Source: Deltaproteobacteria bacterium
Lineage (GTDB): Bacteria > UBA10199 > JACPAL01 > JACOUP01
DNA length: 14,149 nucleotides
Direction: 5' to 3'
NCBI GenBank assembly: GCA_030649435.1
Contig: JAUSKE010000126.1
Span: 1 to 14,149, forward strand
The notes under the pieces are model-generated. The model saw nothing but the letters and a program-made list of their open reading frames with translations, was not told the origin of the DNA and searched no databases. A program made the translations under genes and the position numbers. Positions 13,760-14,149 of the stretch are shown here, one piece after another (within the stretch, counting starts at the first letter, position 1; every line of letters begins with the position of its first letter).

Positions 13760-13785
13760 ACACTCTTTTTAAAAATCGCTATAGT
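13757..13785 (+). promoter_or_regulatory. Strong sigma70-type promoter for the acyl-CoA synthetase gene
   Basis: TAGACA (13757-13762, 5 of 6 to TTGACA) and TATAGT (13780-13785, 5 of 6 to TATAAT) are separated by the ideal 17 bases. The -35 overlaps the yraN stop codon. Transcription would begin near 13792, only about four bases before the ATG at 13796. Confidence 0.6.
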
Positions 13786-13795
13786 CCTACCGCGC

Positions 13796-14149
13796 ATGCA
13801 GCCTAAGTCGATTGTCGAGATTTTTTCGGACAACTGTCGTCGTTTTGCAAGCCGCCCCTGTTTTCAATTCAAGAAAAAAGAGCGTTGGGGGACTATTTCT
13901 TGGGACGAGGCCTTCCAGCGGGTGAAGGAACTCTCCCTCGGCCTGGCCAGTTTGGGGGTCTCGAAGGGGGATGGTGTGGTGATTTTTTCAGCGACCTCTG
14001 TCGAGTGGACCCTTTGTGACTTAGCAATTCTCTCACTGGGTGCGGTGACGGTCCCAATCTATCAGTCCAGCACCCCAGAACAGCTAGCCTATATTGTGAA
14101 TGACTCCGAGGCGAAGGTTCTCTTTGTAGAAGGGGATGCTCAGCTAAAA
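13796..14149 (+). CDS. AMP-forming acyl-CoA synthetase/ligase, N-terminal part (runs off the right edge)
   Basis: The first 118 codons of an ANL-superfamily adenylating enzyme, most like long-chain fatty-acid CoA ligases. Visible hallmarks are the N-terminal helix (SIVEIFSDNCRRFASRPCF), then ISWDEAFQRVKELSLGLASL and GVSKGDGVVIFSATSVEWTLCDLAILSLGAVTVPIYQSSTPEQLAYIVNDSEAKVLFVE, a textbook start for this family. The ATP-binding P-loop and the rest of the catalytic domain lie outside the window, so substrate and activity cannot be judged. No other plausible start exists in frame before conserved sequence. There is no Shine-Dalgarno, and the promoter is so close that the message may be leaderless. 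Confidence 0.9.
   Translation, partial: MQPKSIVEIFSDNCRRFASRPCFQFKKKERWGTISWDEAFQRVKELSLGLASLGVSKGDGVVIFSATSVEWTLCDLAILSLGAVTVPIYQSSTPEQLAYIVNDSEAKVLFVEGDAQLK

Noticed and set aside
13766..13775. TTTTTAAAAA as a terminator after yraN
   Set aside because: A short AT palindrome with no GC stem; it forms the spacer of the downstream promoter.

Overview
The window looks like a chromosomal stretch of a Gram-negative bacterium with an outer membrane, most likely a deltaproteobacterium in the broad sense (Desulfobacterota or Bdellovibrionota, or a related uncultured lineage). It carries lipoprotein-export (Lol) genes, a BamA outer-membrane assembly protein and a Skp/OmpH periplasmic chaperone. From memory, the order lysS - lol permease - lolD - bamA - ompH, and the grouping yicC - gmk - (rpoZ) - spoT, are both familiar from Geobacter-like genomes. 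No close species can be named from the sequence alone.

Layout. (1) Bases 3-1355: the 3' part of a protein with a methyltransferase-like Rossmann fold; its frame is open to the left edge, so its true start lies outside. (2) Bases 1452-8954: a tightly packed plus-strand set, lysS, two consecutive LolC/LolE-type permeases, lolD and bamA. These four junctions overlap or nearly touch. A 137-base gap rich in inverted repeats follows, then ompH/skp. (3) Bases 8956-9624: an unusual fusion of a Trm112-like zinc ribbon and an FHA domain, which bridges two conserved gene groups. (4) Bases 9636-13172: yicC, gmk and a bifunctional (p)ppGpp synthetase/hydrolase, again overlapping. (5) Bases 13178-13369, minus strand: rpmB (ribosomal protein L28, zinc-binding form), tail to tail with spoT. 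(6) Bases 13397-13759: yraN. (7) From base 13796 to the right edge: the N-terminal part of an acyl-CoA synthetase/ligase behind a good sigma70-type promoter whose start point would lie only a few bases before the ATG.

How the genes fit together. LolC/LolE/LolD extract lipoproteins from the inner membrane for transport to the outer membrane. Skp/OmpH carries unfolded outer-membrane proteins to BamA, which inserts them. This makes an envelope-biogenesis operon led by lysyl-tRNA synthetase. The second group (YicC RNase family, guanylate kinase, SpoT/Rel) links RNA turnover, guanine-nucleotide supply and the stringent response. There is no gene-free stretch longer than 300 bases; the largest gap is the 137-base interval between bamA and ompH. 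I found no tRNA, rRNA, CRISPR array, insertion sequence or phage gene.

The points most worth a second look are the zinc-ribbon/FHA fusion with a large insertion inside its FHA domain, a lysyl-tRNA synthetase that appears to lack about 40-45 residues between motifs 2 and 3, the paired Lol permeases, a small insertion near the end of LolD, the bamA-ompH palindromic spacer, and the apparently leaderless acyl-CoA synthetase gene. I did not find convincing evidence of a wholly new multi-gene system.
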